Below are positions 51,972 to 61,114 of a DNA stretch of 64,000 nt, in pieces; within the stretch, counting starts at the first letter, position 1, and each line of letters opens with the position of its first letter. The notes under the pieces are model-generated. The model did not search any database. It was not told where the DNA came from and was given only the letters and a program-made list of their open reading frames with translations. Location: the NCBI GenBank assembly GCA_000155435.1, contig DS990260.1:369523-433522 (forward strand), given 5' to 3'. This stretch comes from Clostridiales bacterium 1_7_47FAA. Lineage in GTDB: Bacteria > Bacillota > Clostridia > Lachnospirales > Lachnospiraceae. The translations under genes were made by a program, and so were the position numbers.

Positions 51972-53105
51972 ATGGAAAAAATAAGGATGACAGACTCCAC
52001 CCTGGGCTTCATCGGTCTGGGACTCATCGGCGGCTCCATTGCCAGGGGCATCAAACGTGCCCGGCCGGACATAAAAATCATGGCATACATGCGTTCCAGG
52101 AACAGGCTGGAACAGGCAAAAAAAGACGGCGTGGTGGACGTGATACTGGATGGGATTGATGAAAATCTAAGGGAGTGCGACCTGATTTTCCTCTGTACGC
52201 CCGTGGAATATAACGCCGGTTACCTCTCTTCCATCCGCCCGTATCTCAAGCCCGGCGCACTGATTACGGACGTTGGAAGCACCAAGTGCGGCATTCACGA
52301 AGAAATCATCCGCCAGGGACTTGAGGGCTGCTTCGTGGGCGGCCATCCCATGGCCGGTTCGGAAAAAACAGGCTATGAAAATTCCACGGACCATCTCCTG
52401 GAAAATGCCTATTACATCGTCACGCCTCCCGAAGGCAGCGCACCCTCTTCTGCCCCGGAATCCGATGCCAATGCCAGGCGGATCATCGCAGTGGCACAGA
52501 CCATTGGAGCAATCCCCCTTGTGCTTAACTACCGGGAACATGACAAGGTGGTTGCTGCCATCAGCCATCTCCCGCACCTTGTGGCATCCAGCCTTGTGAA
52601 TCTGGTAAAAGACAATGATACGGCCCAGGGCACCATGAAGCAGGTGGCTGCCGGCGGTTTCAAGGATATCACCAGGATTGCTTCCTCCTCCCCTGAGATG
52701 TGGGAGCAGATCTGCATGACCAATGTGGGTCCGATTGCAGATATACTGGAAAAATACATCGCCTCATTGAACCAGATACTGGCCCAGGTCAGGGGGCACT
52801 GCGGGGACTCCATCTACCAGTTGTTTGAGACATCCCGGGACTACCGCAATTCCATCACGGACAGGGCCAAGGGGTCCGTGGAACCGTCCTATGAATTTAC
52901 CGTGGATGTTGCCGATGAGATCGGAGCCATTTCCACCATATCGGTCATCCTGGCAGCCAAAGGCATCAGCATTAAAAATATCGGCATCAACAATAACCGG
53001 GAACGCGGGGAGGGCGCCCTTAAGATTGCATTTTATGACGAGTCCTCCATGGAAGCTGCCTGGAAACGCCTGGACCAGTACAAATACGAAATGTTCCGCA
53101 TGTAA
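51972..53105 (+). CDS. tyrA: Prephenate dehydrogenase
   Basis: Oxidatively decarboxylates prephenate to 4-hydroxyphenylpyruvate for tyrosine. 377 aa. Rossmann NAD motif GFIGLGLIGGSIARG (about 11-25), a middle helical domain (GGHPMAGSEKTGYENS, and HDKVVAAISHLPHLVAS), then a C-terminal ACT domain (about 300-375) with AISTISVILAAKGISIKNI, the likely tyrosine-binding part. AGGAGG 7 bases before ATG 51972; upstream in-frame codons belong to the tail of aroF. Confidence 0.95.
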   Translation: MEKIRMTDSTLGFIGLGLIGGSIARGIKRARPDIKIMAYMRSRNRLEQAKKDGVVDVILDGIDENLRECDLIFLCTPVEYNAGYLSSIRPYLKPGALITDVGSTKCGIHEEIIRQGLEGCFVGGHPMAGSEKTGYENSTDHLLENAYYIVTPPEGSAPSSAPESDANARRIIAVAQTIGAIPLVLNYREHDKVVAAISHLPHLVASSLVNLVKDNDTAQGTMKQVAAGGFKDITRIASSSPEMWEQICMTNVGPIADILEKYIASLNQILAQVRGHCGDSIYQLFETSRDYRNSITDRAKGSVEPSYEFTVDVADEIGAISTISVILAAKGISIKNIGINNNRERGEGALKIAFYDESSMEAAWKRLDQYKYEMFRM

Positions 53106-53130
53106 TCATTGAAAGGACAGGATAATCATT

Positions 53131-54408
53131 ATGGAATTCAGAAAATCACATGGACTTCACGGAGAAATCACGGTTCCGGGGGATAAATCCATCTCCCACC
53201 GGGCCGTCATGTTCGGCTCCATTGCAAAAGGCACCACGGAAATCCACAACTTCCTTCAGGGGGCGGATTGTCTCTCCACCATTGCCTGTTTCCAGAAAAT
53301 GGGTATTGACATTGAGAATAACCGTGACCGCGTCATTGTCAGGGGCAATGGGCTGCGCGGCCTTAGGCGGCCCCAGGACGTGCTGGACTGCGGCAACAGC
53401 GGCACCACCACCCGCCTCATATCCGGGATCCTCTGTGCCCAGGAATTTGATGTGACACTGACAGGGGACGAATCCATCCGGAAACGTCCCATGAAGCGCA
53501 TCATGGAACCGCTCTCCCTTATGGGGGCTGACATCACAAGCATGAACGGCAATGGATGTGCGCCCCTGCTCATCAAGGGACGTCCCTTAAAAGGCATCCA
53601 TTATACCTCAAAGGTTGCGTCCGCCCAGGTCAAATCAGCCATCCTCCTGGCCGGATTATACGCCGGTTCCCCCACCAGCGTGACAGAGCCTTATGTCTCC
53701 AGGAACCATTCGGAAATCATGCTGGACCTGTTCGGCGCAGACATTAAGGCTTCCGGGACCACGTGCACCATCCAGCCGGCCAGGGAGCTTCACGGCGCCC
53801 AGGTCATGGTTCCCGGGGACATCTCCTCTGCCGCCTATTTCATTGCCGCAGGACTTATGGTTCCCGGCTCACAGCTGCTTATCCGGAACGTGGGCATCAA
53901 TCCCACCAGGGACGGAATCATCCGTGTATGCCAGGATATGGGCGCTGACCTTGAGCTGTTGAATGTGACATCAGGCGCCGGAGAGCCGACTGCCGATATC
54001 CTGGTCCGCAGCAGCAGCCTCCACGGAACGGAAATCAAAGGAGCCATCATCCCTACCCTTATTGACGAACTCCCCATGATTGCCGCCATGGCCTGTATGG
54101 CTGAGGGTGATACCGTCATACGGGATGCCGCTGAATTAAAGGTCAAGGAATCCAACCGCATTGCCGTGATGGTTGAAAACCTTAAGGCCATGGGCGCCCA
54201 TGTGGCCGAAACAGAGGACGGCATGATCATACACGGCAAAAAGCCGCTCCACGGCGCCTCCATTGACAGCAGGAAAGACCACCGCATCGCCATGACCTTT
54301 GCCGTCACCGCCCTCTGCGCTGACGGTGTCACGGACATAAAGGACGCTGACTGCGTGAATATCTCCTATCCCGGGTTCTACCATGACCTGGAACAATTAA
54401 TGAAGTAA
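53131..54408 (+). CDS. aroA: 3-phosphoshikimate 1-carboxyvinyltransferase (EPSP synthase)
   Basis: Adds enolpyruvate to shikimate 3-phosphate. 425 aa, full length. Motifs include PGDKSISHRAVMFGSIA (about 16-32), the LDCGNSGTTTRLISG loop, QVKSAILLAGLYA (about 165), and the C-terminal KVKESNRIAVM and DHRIAMTFAV segments. 25 bp after tyrA in the same operon, and followed by a strong terminator. The shikimate genes between aroF and aroA (aroB, aroE, aroK, aroC) are elsewhere. Confidence 0.96.
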   Translation: MEFRKSHGLHGEITVPGDKSISHRAVMFGSIAKGTTEIHNFLQGADCLSTIACFQKMGIDIENNRDRVIVRGNGLRGLRRPQDVLDCGNSGTTTRLISGILCAQEFDVTLTGDESIRKRPMKRIMEPLSLMGADITSMNGNGCAPLLIKGRPLKGIHYTSKVASAQVKSAILLAGLYAGSPTSVTEPYVSRNHSEIMLDLFGADIKASGTTCTIQPARELHGAQVMVPGDISSAAYFIAAGLMVPGSQLLIRNVGINPTRDGIIRVCQDMGADLELLNVTSGAGEPTADILVRSSSLHGTEIKGAIIPTLIDELPMIAAMACMAEGDTVIRDAAELKVKESNRIAVMVENLKAMGAHVAETEDGMIIHGKKPLHGASIDSRKDHRIAMTFAVTALCADGVTDIKDADCVNISYPGFYHDLEQLMK

Positions 54409-54425
54409 TCATATAAAAATCCACG

Positions 54426-54488
54426 AAAAAAGCTGCGGCCCTCCATGTCCCTTTACAGGGAGCATGAAAAACGGACCGCAGCTTTTTA
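54426..54488 (+). terminator. Terminator of the aro operon
   Basis: AAAAAAGCTGCGG and CCGCAGCTTTTT arms around a 37-base loop that also folds. The A run opposite makes it usable for the convergent ZIP gene as well. Confidence 0.9.
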
Positions 54489-54494
54489 TTTGCA

Positions 54495-54551
54495 TTAGCT
54501 TTTCATTTACCTTAGCTTTTTATTTACCTTAGCTTTTCATTTACCTTAGCA
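54495..54551. repeat. 17-bp tandem repeat, three copies plus partial
   Basis: Head-to-tail units TTAGCTTTTCATTTACC, the second with one C-to-T change, then a partial TTAGCA. It lies between the aro terminator and the ZIP gene stop. A second unrelated 17-bp tandem repeat is at 21024. Confidence 0.95.
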
Positions 54552-54557
54552 TAGCTT

Positions 54558-55331
54558 CTACCCCAATGCCACGTCTAAAATCATCATGACCACAAATCCG
54601 GCGGCAAATCCAATGGTCGCCACATTGGAATGATCCCCCTGGGCCGACTCCGGAATCAGTTCCTCCACCACCACATAAATCATGGCTCCTGCCGCAAAGG
54701 ACAGGAAATACGGCAATGCAGGCCCCAATACTTCCGAAAGGGCCAGCATGAGGAATGCGCCCAACGGCTCCACTATGCCGGACAGCATGCCGTACACAAA
54801 AGCCTTGGGCTTTCCCACTGCCTCCTTAAGCGGCAGGGAAATGATGGCCCCTTCAGGAAAATTCTGTATGGCAATACCCACGGATAATGCCAGGGCGCCT
54901 GCCATGGTGATGGTACTGTTCTGGGACATAAGCCCTGCAAAGGCAACCCCCACCGCCATTCCTTCCGGAATATTGTGAAGGGTCACCGCCAGCACCAGCA
55001 TGGTGCTTTTCTTCCAGCTGCCCTTGGGGCCTTCCGGTTCATCCGAATCCATATGGAGATGGGGAATCACCTCATCCAGGACCAGCAGAAAGCCGATTCC
55101 TAACAAAAATCCTATGGATGCCGGTACAAATGCCAGCTTCCCCATGTCCTGGCTCATATTCATGGACGGAATCAGTAGGGACCACACGGATGCAGCCACC
55201 ATGACCCCGGATGCAAAGCCCAGAAATGCTTTCTGGACCCTGGGCCGTAAGGCATTTTTCAGGAAAAAGACACAGGCCGCTCCGGCTGTGGTCCCTATGA
55301 AAGGAATCATGATTCCTGCAAAAATATTCAT
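54558..55331 (-). CDS. zupT: ZIP-family divalent metal transporter
   Basis: 257 aa with eight membrane helices. The helix 4 and 5 signatures are present: LHNIPEGMAVGVAF (about 118-131) and IQNFPEGAIISLPL (about 158), with VEELIPES near 228. The cytoplasmic loop (HLHMDSDEPEGPKGS) carries the usual His/Asp-rich stretch. Imports zinc, iron or manganese. The second ATG (55331) has GAGG 7 bases before it. Downstream of the kinase-like gene on the same strand. Confidence 0.92.
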   Translation of the reverse strand: MNIFAGIMIPFIGTTAGAACVFFLKNALRPRVQKAFLGFASGVMVAASVWSLLIPSMNMSQDMGKLAFVPASIGFLLGIGFLLVLDEVIPHLHMDSDEPEGPKGSWKKSTMLVLAVTLHNIPEGMAVGVAFAGLMSQNSTITMAGALALSVGIAIQNFPEGAIISLPLKEAVGKPKAFVYGMLSGIVEPLGAFLMLALSEVLGPALPYFLSFAAGAMIYVVVEELIPESAQGDHSNVATIGFAAGFVVMMILDVALG

Positions 55332-55370
55332 GTTCATACCTCTGTCCTAATGCTTGGCACTGCGCTGTCC

Positions 55371-56006
55371 CTACAGGAAACCGCGCAGCTTCAGATAGTC
55401 CTTAATCAGCTGGATCATCTGGTCATAGTCAATACGGCTGGCATTGATGGGCAGGTCGTAATTCTCCATATCCATCCATTCCCTGCCTGTAAAGTAGCGG
55501 TGGTACTCCGTCCGCTCCTTGTCAATCCGTTTCATGCGGCGTAGCGCTTCCGCCTCATCCACCTTATCCACATCCATGACCCTGCGGATCCTTGTAACCG
55601 TGTCCGCATATACAAAGATGCGTATCAGGTTATCCATCTGATCCTGCAGCACATAGTTGCCGCACCGCCCGACAATGATGCAGGGTTCCGATGCAGCCAG
55701 GCCGCGGATGACGGATGACTGGAAACGGAACAGGTTTTCCGGGGATGTGATATTATGCCCATCCCTCTCCGGCTCTGTCAGCTCCGGCTTCATGCCGGTC
55801 ACAATGCGGTACAGCAGGTTATTGCCCGCCTTCTCGTCTGCCAGCCGGAAATACTGCTCCCCGATGGCGCTTGTCTCCGATGTCATCTTAAGTATCTCTT
55901 CATCATAAAAATGTATGCCCAGTTCCTCTGCCAGCCGCTTGCCTGTCAGCCGTCCGCCGCTTCCGTACTGGCGTTCAATGGTTATTACAAAATGTTTGTC
56001 ACTCAT
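55371..56006 (-). CDS. Cytidylate-kinase-like protein
   Basis: 211 aa, member of the 'cytidylate kinase-like' family (AAK6-type) that is distinct from housekeeping Cmk. P-loop segment ITIERQYGSGGRLTGKRLA (about 8-27) is a short GxxxxG variant with Gly-Gly-Arg, and LIRIFVYADTVTRIRRVM plus DKERTEYHRYFTGREWMD match the family. The natural substrate is unknown. The third of three adjacent ATGs (56006) has AAGGGGG 7 bases upstream. Twelve bases downstream of the hydrolase gene. Confidence 0.85.
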   Translation of the reverse strand: MSDKHFVITIERQYGSGGRLTGKRLAEELGIHFYDEEILKMTSETSAIGEQYFRLADEKAGNNLLYRIVTGMKPELTEPERDGHNITSPENLFRFQSSVIRGLAASEPCIIVGRCGNYVLQDQMDNLIRIFVYADTVTRIRRVMDVDKVDEAEALRRMKRIDKERTEYHRYFTGREWMDMENYDLPINASRIDYDQMIQLIKDYLKLRGFL

Positions 56007-56018
56007 CATCATGCCCCC

Positions 56019-56534
56019 TTATCCTATTATATCAATATGGCACATTTTCATGGCATTTAACGCGTTCTCATGGCTTTGCGGGGTTACCCCTGCGCAGCAG
56101 GATGCATCCACCTGGATGGGTGTGTCCGGTATCACTGCCTTAATCAGCATGGCATTGGAGATTACGCAGATGTCCGTACAAAGACCTACCAGCTCCACAC
56201 TTTCATACTGTCCAAGGGCCGCATAATCAGCCAGTTCACGGCTGCCAAAGGTAGCCTTCTCAAACCGTTTTCCCTCAAACTCCTTAAGCCCTTCAACCAG
56301 TTCCCAGCCCGGAGTCCCCTTGACACAATGGATGACCGGAAGCTTCTTACCTTCCATTGTATCCATGTAATCCTCAGAATGCGTATCCAGTGTAAACACG
56401 ACTTCCTGGCCCGCTTTTCCGTAAGCCTTAATCTTGTCAATCACATGAGGGACAATGGCCTGGGCTTCCTTACTCCCCAGGGATCCGTCCACAAAATCCT
56501 TCTGCATATCCACTACTACAAGTAAACGGCTCAT
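56019..56534 (-). CDS. Isochorismatase-family hydrolase, nicotinamidase-like
   Basis: 171 aa. Catalytic triad residues fit the family: Asp in LLVVVDMQKDFVDG (about 9), Lys in FEKATFGS (about 89) and Cys in LCTDICVISNA (about 130). Length and motifs resemble nicotinamidase (PncA), which deaminates nicotinamide in the NAD salvage cycle. The metal-binding D-x-H pair is represented by LDTHSED. ATG 56534 has AGGAGG 9 bases upstream. First gene before the kinase-like gene; a long T-box region lies beyond it on the other strand. Confidence 0.87.
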   Translation of the reverse strand: MSRLLVVVDMQKDFVDGSLGSKEAQAIVPHVIDKIKAYGKAGQEVVFTLDTHSEDYMDTMEGKKLPVIHCVKGTPGWELVEGLKEFEGKRFEKATFGSRELADYAALGQYESVELVGLCTDICVISNAMLIKAVIPDTPIQVDASCCAGVTPQSHENALNAMKMCHIDIIG

Positions 56535-56690
56535 GTAACTATCCTCCTTGTTATTAGCACCGGCGCTTCCCAGTGCCAATGCCTCTCAGGTTCCGGCAGC
56601 ATCCTTGCGGACATTGCCTTTCCTGTCATTTACAGTCTATCACATTTTGACAATCAATTAAAGATATTTTCACAAAATTTAAAAACCCTA

Positions 56691-56719
56691 TTGACAAATT
56701 GAATCCGTTGTATTAAGAT
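56691..56719 (+). promoter_or_regulatory. Promoter of the Trp T-box ABC operon
   Basis: TTGACA (56691-56696), 17 bp, TAAGAT (56714-56719), followed at once by the T-box stem I sequence. Confidence 0.8.
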
Positions 56720-56725
56720 ACGGGT

Positions 56726-56999
56726 TAATAAATCAAACCGTAGAGAAAGAGGAGTAAGCTTCCAAAGCATTAACACAGAGAGCCGCAGGTGGTGGGATTG
56801 CGGTATAAGGCTGGCAGCTGAATGGACTTTTGAGGGCGGTCCTGAAAGATAGTTCCGTAGGGACCGACGGATTCCGCAACCGTTATTCATGCGGCACATA
56901 TGTTGGTATGTGTAAAGTGGACTTTTCAGTCAATTTGAGTGGCACCGCGGATTTTTATTCGTCTCAATTATGGTATAACCGTAATTGGGACGTTTTTTT
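56726..56999 (+). promoter_or_regulatory. T-box riboswitch, Trp (UGG) specifier
   Basis: Stem I contains AGAGAGCCGCAGG-type K-turn sequence and a specifier loop GAA-TGG-AC, where TGG is the tryptophan codon. The antiterminator T-box is GAGTGGCACCGCGG (56937-56950), and a terminator hairpin follows (CGTCTCAATTA with TAATTGGGACG, then T7, 56960-56999). Uncharged tRNA-Trp would switch on the ABC transporter behind it. The leader then continues 187 bases to the coding start. Confidence 0.93.
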
Positions 57000-57186
57000 G
57001 TCCCTTTGCCGGACCTGTTTAAGATATACGGCCATAAACCAGCCATGGGTCAGATTGACGGCCGGGACCTGCAGGCAGCGCGCAGCCTGTAACCCGGACA
57101 GCAATGGTCCTTTCCCAACGCAGTTCATTACTTACCATAGAAAACAGATCATGGAATCAAAACAATCATTCAGGAGGATTTTAATT

Positions 57187-58299
57187 ATGAAAAAAACAAT
57201 CGCAATGCTTTTAGCCGCAGCCGTAAGCGCATCCCTGTTAGCAGGATGCGGTTCATCTTCACAGGACCAGACCACCGCACAGGTATCTTCCGAGGCAGCC
57301 TCCAAGGATACCACAGGAAACCAGGAGACTTCCGCCGGAACGGCTTCTGATAAGGAGACGGCAGGGAGCCAGGCAGACGGGGAGGGTTCCTATACCATCG
57401 GCATTGGACAGTTTGCGGAACACGGTTCCCTTGACAACTGCCGCGAGGGCTTCCTGGAAGGCCTTGCCGAGGCCGGAATCGAGGAAGGCAAGAACCTGAC
57501 CGTCCTCTATGAGAACTCCCAGGCCGACGGCGGGACCGCCAGCCAGATTGCCACCAACTTCGCAGGCAGGGACGTGGACCTGATGTGCGGTATCGCAACC
57601 CCCATGGCCCAGGCAGAATACGGTGTTGCCAAGAAATCCGGCACCCCGGTCATCTTTACGGCCGTCACAGACCCGGTTGCAGCCGAACTGGCTGATGCCA
57701 GCGGGACCCCGGTAGGCGAGATTACGGGAACCAGCGACAAACTGCCGGTTGAGCAGCAGTTAAAGATGATCCGCGAAATCCTTCCGGACGCAAAGCGCAT
57801 CGGCATCATGTACACCACCAGCGAGGTAAACTCTGAATCAGCCATTGCGGAATACAAGGAGCTTGCGCCTGACTATGGGTTTGAGATTGTAGACACCGGA
57901 ATCTCCTCCTCCGCCGACATTTCCCTGGCAGCAGATACCTTAATCAGCAAGGTGGACTGCATCACCAACCTGACTGACAACACCGTGGTCGCCTCCCTTC
58001 CTGTCATCCTGGATAAGGCGGAAGCGAAAAAAATCCCGGTATTCGGAAGTGAAATCGAACAGGTCAAAATCGGCTGTCTGGCAGCCATGGGCCTGGACTA
58101 TATCGAACTTGGAAAACAGACCGGCCATATGGCTGCACAGGTATTAAAGGGCGAAAAGAAAGCCAGCGAAATGAATTACGAAACCATCAAGGAAGCAGCT
58201 TTCTACGGCAACACCAAGGTGGCTGAGAATCTTGGGATCACACTGCCGGAAAGCCTTACTGCCGATGCGGCGGGGATTTTTACTGAGATTGCACAGTAA
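57187..58299 (+). CDS. trpX: ABC transporter substrate-binding lipoprotein (TrpX-like)
   Basis: 370 aa. Lipoprotein signal with SLLAGCGSSS (lipobox Cys about 21), a Ser/Thr/Asp/Glu-rich linker to about 60, then an ABC_sub_bind-type domain with IGIGQFAEHGSLDNCREG, TAVTDPVAAELADA and a final helix. Binds its ligand outside the membrane and feeds the permease. The Trp-specific T-box upstream and TrpXYZ-type organisation suggest tryptophan or a precursor such as an indole or anthranilate derivative. AGGAGG 9 bases before the ATG. Confidence 0.9.
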   Translation: MKKTIAMLLAAAVSASLLAGCGSSSQDQTTAQVSSEAASKDTTGNQETSAGTASDKETAGSQADGEGSYTIGIGQFAEHGSLDNCREGFLEGLAEAGIEEGKNLTVLYENSQADGGTASQIATNFAGRDVDLMCGIATPMAQAEYGVAKKSGTPVIFTAVTDPVAAELADASGTPVGEITGTSDKLPVEQQLKMIREILPDAKRIGIMYTTSEVNSESAIAEYKELAPDYGFEIVDTGISSSADISLAADTLISKVDCITNLTDNTVVASLPVILDKAEAKKIPVFGSEIEQVKIGCLAAMGLDYIELGKQTGHMAAQVLKGEKKASEMNYETIKEAAFYGNTKVAENLGITLPESLTADAAGIFTEIAQ

Positions 58300-58330
58300 G
58301 AAGGGTTCATACTGATTTGGGAGGAACATC

Positions 58331-59278
58331 ATGACAACGATTATTTTCGGTATCTTTGAAGAAGGCCTGGTTTATGCCATCATGGCCCTTGGCGTATATA
58401 TCACCTATAAGATCCTGGATTTTCCAGATCTTTCCGTGGACGGGACATTTCCCCTGGGCGCTGCCCTTACCGCCGTCGGCATTTCCAACGGCCTGCCCAT
58501 CATCGGGACCATCCATCCGGTCCTGGCCCTCATCCTCTCCTTTGGTGCAGGTGCCCTGGCCGGATGCATCACGGGCCTGATCCATGTAAAGCTCAAGGTA
58601 CGCGACCTGCTGTCAGGAATCATTGTCATGACCGCCCTTTACTCCATCAACCTGAGGATTGCAGGAAAGTCCAACCTTCCCATCTTCAGCAAGGACACGA
58701 TTTTCAGCAATCCATTCCTTACGGAAACCATCCCCAACGCGCTTTCCCCTTATGTGGTAACCATTATCCTGTTTGTAATCGTGCTGGCCTGCAAGCTGCT
58801 TCTGGATGCCTATCTTAAGACGCGTTCCGGCTACCTGCTGCGAGCAGTGGGTGATAACGATGTGCTTGTCACTTCCCTGGCCAAGGACAAGGGAATGGTG
58901 AAAATCGTGGGCCTTGCCATTGCCAACGGCTTCGCGGCCCTGGCAGGCAGTGTGTACTGCCAGCAGAAAGGATTTTTCGATATCTCCATCGGCACCGGGA
59001 CCATTGTCATCGGGCTGGCTAATGTAATCATCGGAACCCAGCTGTTTAAACGCTTTGGTTTTGTCAAATCCACCACTGCAGTCATCATCGGTTCCATCAT
59101 ATACAAGGCCTGTGTATCCCTGGCCCTGCTGCTGAACGACATCCCTGTCAATCTTGGTTTCCTCCGTTTTACCATATCCGTCACTGCCTCGGATTTAAAG
59201 CTGATTACAGCCATCCTGTTCCTCATCATCCTGGTCTTAAGCTCCTCCAGGGGAAAGAAGGTAAAGAGCCATGCTTGA
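58331..59278 (+). CDS. trpY: ABC transporter permease (TrpY-like)
   Basis: 315 aa, about eight transmembrane helices, belonging to the branched-chain-type permease superfamily fused in the ABC_sub_bind systems. Features: PDLSVDGTFPLGAALTA and GLANVIIGTQLFKR near 240. GGGAGG 6 bases before the ATG. 31 bp after the binding protein and overlapping the ATPase gene by 8 bp, so tightly coupled. Confidence 0.9.
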   Translation: MTTIIFGIFEEGLVYAIMALGVYITYKILDFPDLSVDGTFPLGAALTAVGISNGLPIIGTIHPVLALILSFGAGALAGCITGLIHVKLKVRDLLSGIIVMTALYSINLRIAGKSNLPIFSKDTIFSNPFLTETIPNALSPYVVTIILFVIVLACKLLLDAYLKTRSGYLLRAVGDNDVLVTSLAKDKGMVKIVGLAIANGFAALAGSVYCQQKGFFDISIGTGTIVIGLANVIIGTQLFKRFGFVKSTTAVIIGSIIYKACVSLALLLNDIPVNLGFLRFTISVTASDLKLITAILFLIILVLSSSRGKKVKSHA

Positions 59279-60044
59279 ACTGAAACACATCAATAAATAC
59301 TACAATGCCGGCACAATCAATGAAATGTGCCTGTTTGAGGATTTCTGCCTTACCATCAAGGACCATCAGTTTGTCTCCGTGGTGGGCAGCAACGGTTCCG
59401 GCAAGACTTCCATGCTCAATATCATCTGCGGCAGCATCCCCCTGGACGAGGGCCATATCATCATCGGTAATGAGGACATCACTAAGATGCCGGAATACAA
59501 GCGGCAGCGCCGTATCGGGCGGGTATATCAGAACCCGGCCATGGGTACCTGCCCATCCATGACAATCCTGGAAAATATGTCCCTGGCCGATAACAAAGGC
59601 AGGTCATTCAACCTCCGCCCGGGCACCAACCGGCAGCGGGTGGAATACTACCGCGAATCCCTCCGCTCCCTTGGCCTTGGCCTGGAGGATAAAATGGATG
59701 TAAAGGTTGGGGTGCTCTCCGGCGGCCAGCGCCAGGCCATGGCGCTCCTCATGTCCACCATGACCCCCATCGAGTTCCTTATCCTGGACGAACACACGGC
59801 TGCCCTGGACCCCAAGACAGCGGAAACCATCATGGAACTGACGGATAAGATTGTCAAGGAAAAGGAACTGACCACCATCATGGTCACCCACAACCTACGC
59901 TACGCCGTGGAATACGGCGACCGCCTGCTCATGATGCACCAGGGACGCGCCATCATAGACAAGGAAGGCCGGGAAAAACAGGAGATGCAGATTGATGATA
60001 TCCTGGAGCGTTTTAATGAGATAAGTATTGAGTGCGGAAATTAA
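59271..60044 (+). CDS. trpZ: ABC transporter ATP-binding protein (TrpZ-like)
   Basis: 257 aa. Walker A GSNGSGKTSM (about 38-47), Q-loop YQNPAMG, signature LSGGQRQAMALL (about 147), Walker B LILDEHTAALD, switch His in MVTHNLRY. Complete and apparently functional. Third gene of the T-box operon, 8-bp overlap with the permease gene. A strong terminator follows at 60131. Confidence 0.92.
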   Translation: MLELKHINKYYNAGTINEMCLFEDFCLTIKDHQFVSVVGSNGSGKTSMLNIICGSIPLDEGHIIIGNEDITKMPEYKRQRRIGRVYQNPAMGTCPSMTILENMSLADNKGRSFNLRPGTNRQRVEYYRESLRSLGLGLEDKMDVKVGVLSGGQRQAMALLMSTMTPIEFLILDEHTAALDPKTAETIMELTDKIVKEKELTTIMVTHNLRYAVEYGDRLLMMHQGRAIIDKEGREKQEMQIDDILERFNEISIECGN

Positions 60045-60130
60045 GGCTGATGGTAACAGCCTGATAGTATCAGGCTGACTGGAATGGGCTGTTTATAACA
60101 GCCGGGCCGGAATATGCATACGCAATGAAA

Positions 60131-60186
60131 ACGGGCGTTGTCCTGAAGGGTACCAGATGGATTCCCTCAGGGCAACGCCCGTTTTT
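60131..60186. terminator. Terminator between the ABC operon and the lipoprotein gene
   Basis: ACGGGCGTTGTCCTGA pairs with TCAGGGCAACGCCCGT, then T5. It lies between two convergent genes, and the A-rich left flank allows use by the minus-strand gene too. Confidence 0.92.
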
Positions 60187-60199
60187 CTTCATTCTCTTA

Positions 60200-60910
60200 T
60201 TACTCAGCAAACACCATGATTTTCACTGCCGAGTTCTCATCATCTGCCCAGACCACGCACTTCCTGCCCTGGGTTAAATCGTCAAGGGTAACGATATTCC
60301 TTGTAAGGTATGGGAATATGTTGCAGTCGTCTGCAAGTGTGTACTCTGTTCCGTCAATGGCTGTAAGCACTGATTTGGATGTGGATGCGTCTGTTATCAT
60401 GGACTTGACTTCCACATAATCCGGAACCTTTGCATCAGCCGGTATGTTGGCGAATATCACGGTTGCGTTGGTCATTGGCGGAAGGCTCATGGTCATGGCC
60501 GGCCCTATGTAGGCGTAGATGGTATCGCCGTCCTTGATGTCCTCCAGCTTGATAGGAAGGCCGCTGACCGCATCCAGTATGTAAGTCTCATCTGCAACGT
60601 TAAGGATGATCTCACCGCTGCTGCTTACGCCTGACTGATTGTCAATGGAAAGCCTGCCGTCCTCTGTCCTGGTCACTGGTCCGAATATACGGATGGCCTG
60701 GGGCGCTTCTGGCTCGCTCTCTTCCATGCTCTCAATGGCTCCTGTCACTGACTCCACAACGGTGTCTGCCACCGTTGTCTCTTCCTTTGTGGCTTCTTTA
60801 CTCTCCTGTGTTGCCGTGGTGGTGCCTGCGTTTGCATTGGAAGCACACCCTCCTACGCCAAGTACCACTGCTGCACAGATTCCTGCTGCATATAATCGAT
60901 ATTTTCTCAA
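60200..60910 (-). CDS. Putative lipoprotein of unknown function
   Basis: 236 aa. I chose a TTG start (60910, reads RKYRLYAAGICAAVV) because AGGAG lies about 9 bases before it and the signal peptide then begins normally; 25 upstream codons are open but lack a ribosome site. The lipobox VGGC is at about residue 21. A Thr/Glu/Ser-rich linker (about 25-65) leads to a soluble domain whose two halves share the pattern 'Y-I-L-D-A-V-S-G ... I-K-D-G-D-T-I-Y-A-Y-I-G-P-A-M-T', unlike any family I can name. Possibly a cell-wall binding or substrate-binding protein. A hairpin (60935-60955) lies in its leader. Confidence 0.72.
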   Translation of the reverse strand: MRKYRLYAAGICAAVVLGVGGCASNANAGTTTATQESKEATKEETTVADTVVESVTGAIESMEESEPEAPQAIRIFGPVTRTEDGRLSIDNQSGVSSSGEIILNVADETYILDAVSGLPIKLEDIKDGDTIYAYIGPAMTMSLPPMTNATVIFANIPADAKVPDYVEVKSMITDASTSKSVLTAIDGTEYTLADDCNIFPYLTRNIVTLDDLTQGRKCVVWADDENSAVKIMVFAE

Positions 60911-60934
60911 TATTATCTTCTCCTTTTCATAAGT

Positions 60935-60955
60935 AATGCCCTGCTTTAGGGCATT
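60935..60955. repeat. Small hairpin in the lipoprotein leader
   Basis: AATGCCCT and AGGGCATT arms with a 5-base loop, ending about 25 bases before the TTG start. No T run follows it; it could shape translation or stability. Confidence 0.7.
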
Positions 60956-61114
60956 ATTGATGTCTGTATGAGAAGTATATATCATTTCCTCCCTATATCC
61001 AATAAAGGATTTCTTAATAATTCTGAAATAAGGATTAACGTTATGACGATTGTTGCAAATTTTTTACAAAAGAAGGAACCCTATCTTAAGATATCACGGA
61101 AAGCCCCTTAATCC

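Noticed and set aside
54495..54551. 17-bp tandem units considered as a CRISPR or replication iteron
   Set aside because: No spacers, cas genes, Rep gene or DnaA-type boxes near; simplest reading is a small satellite.
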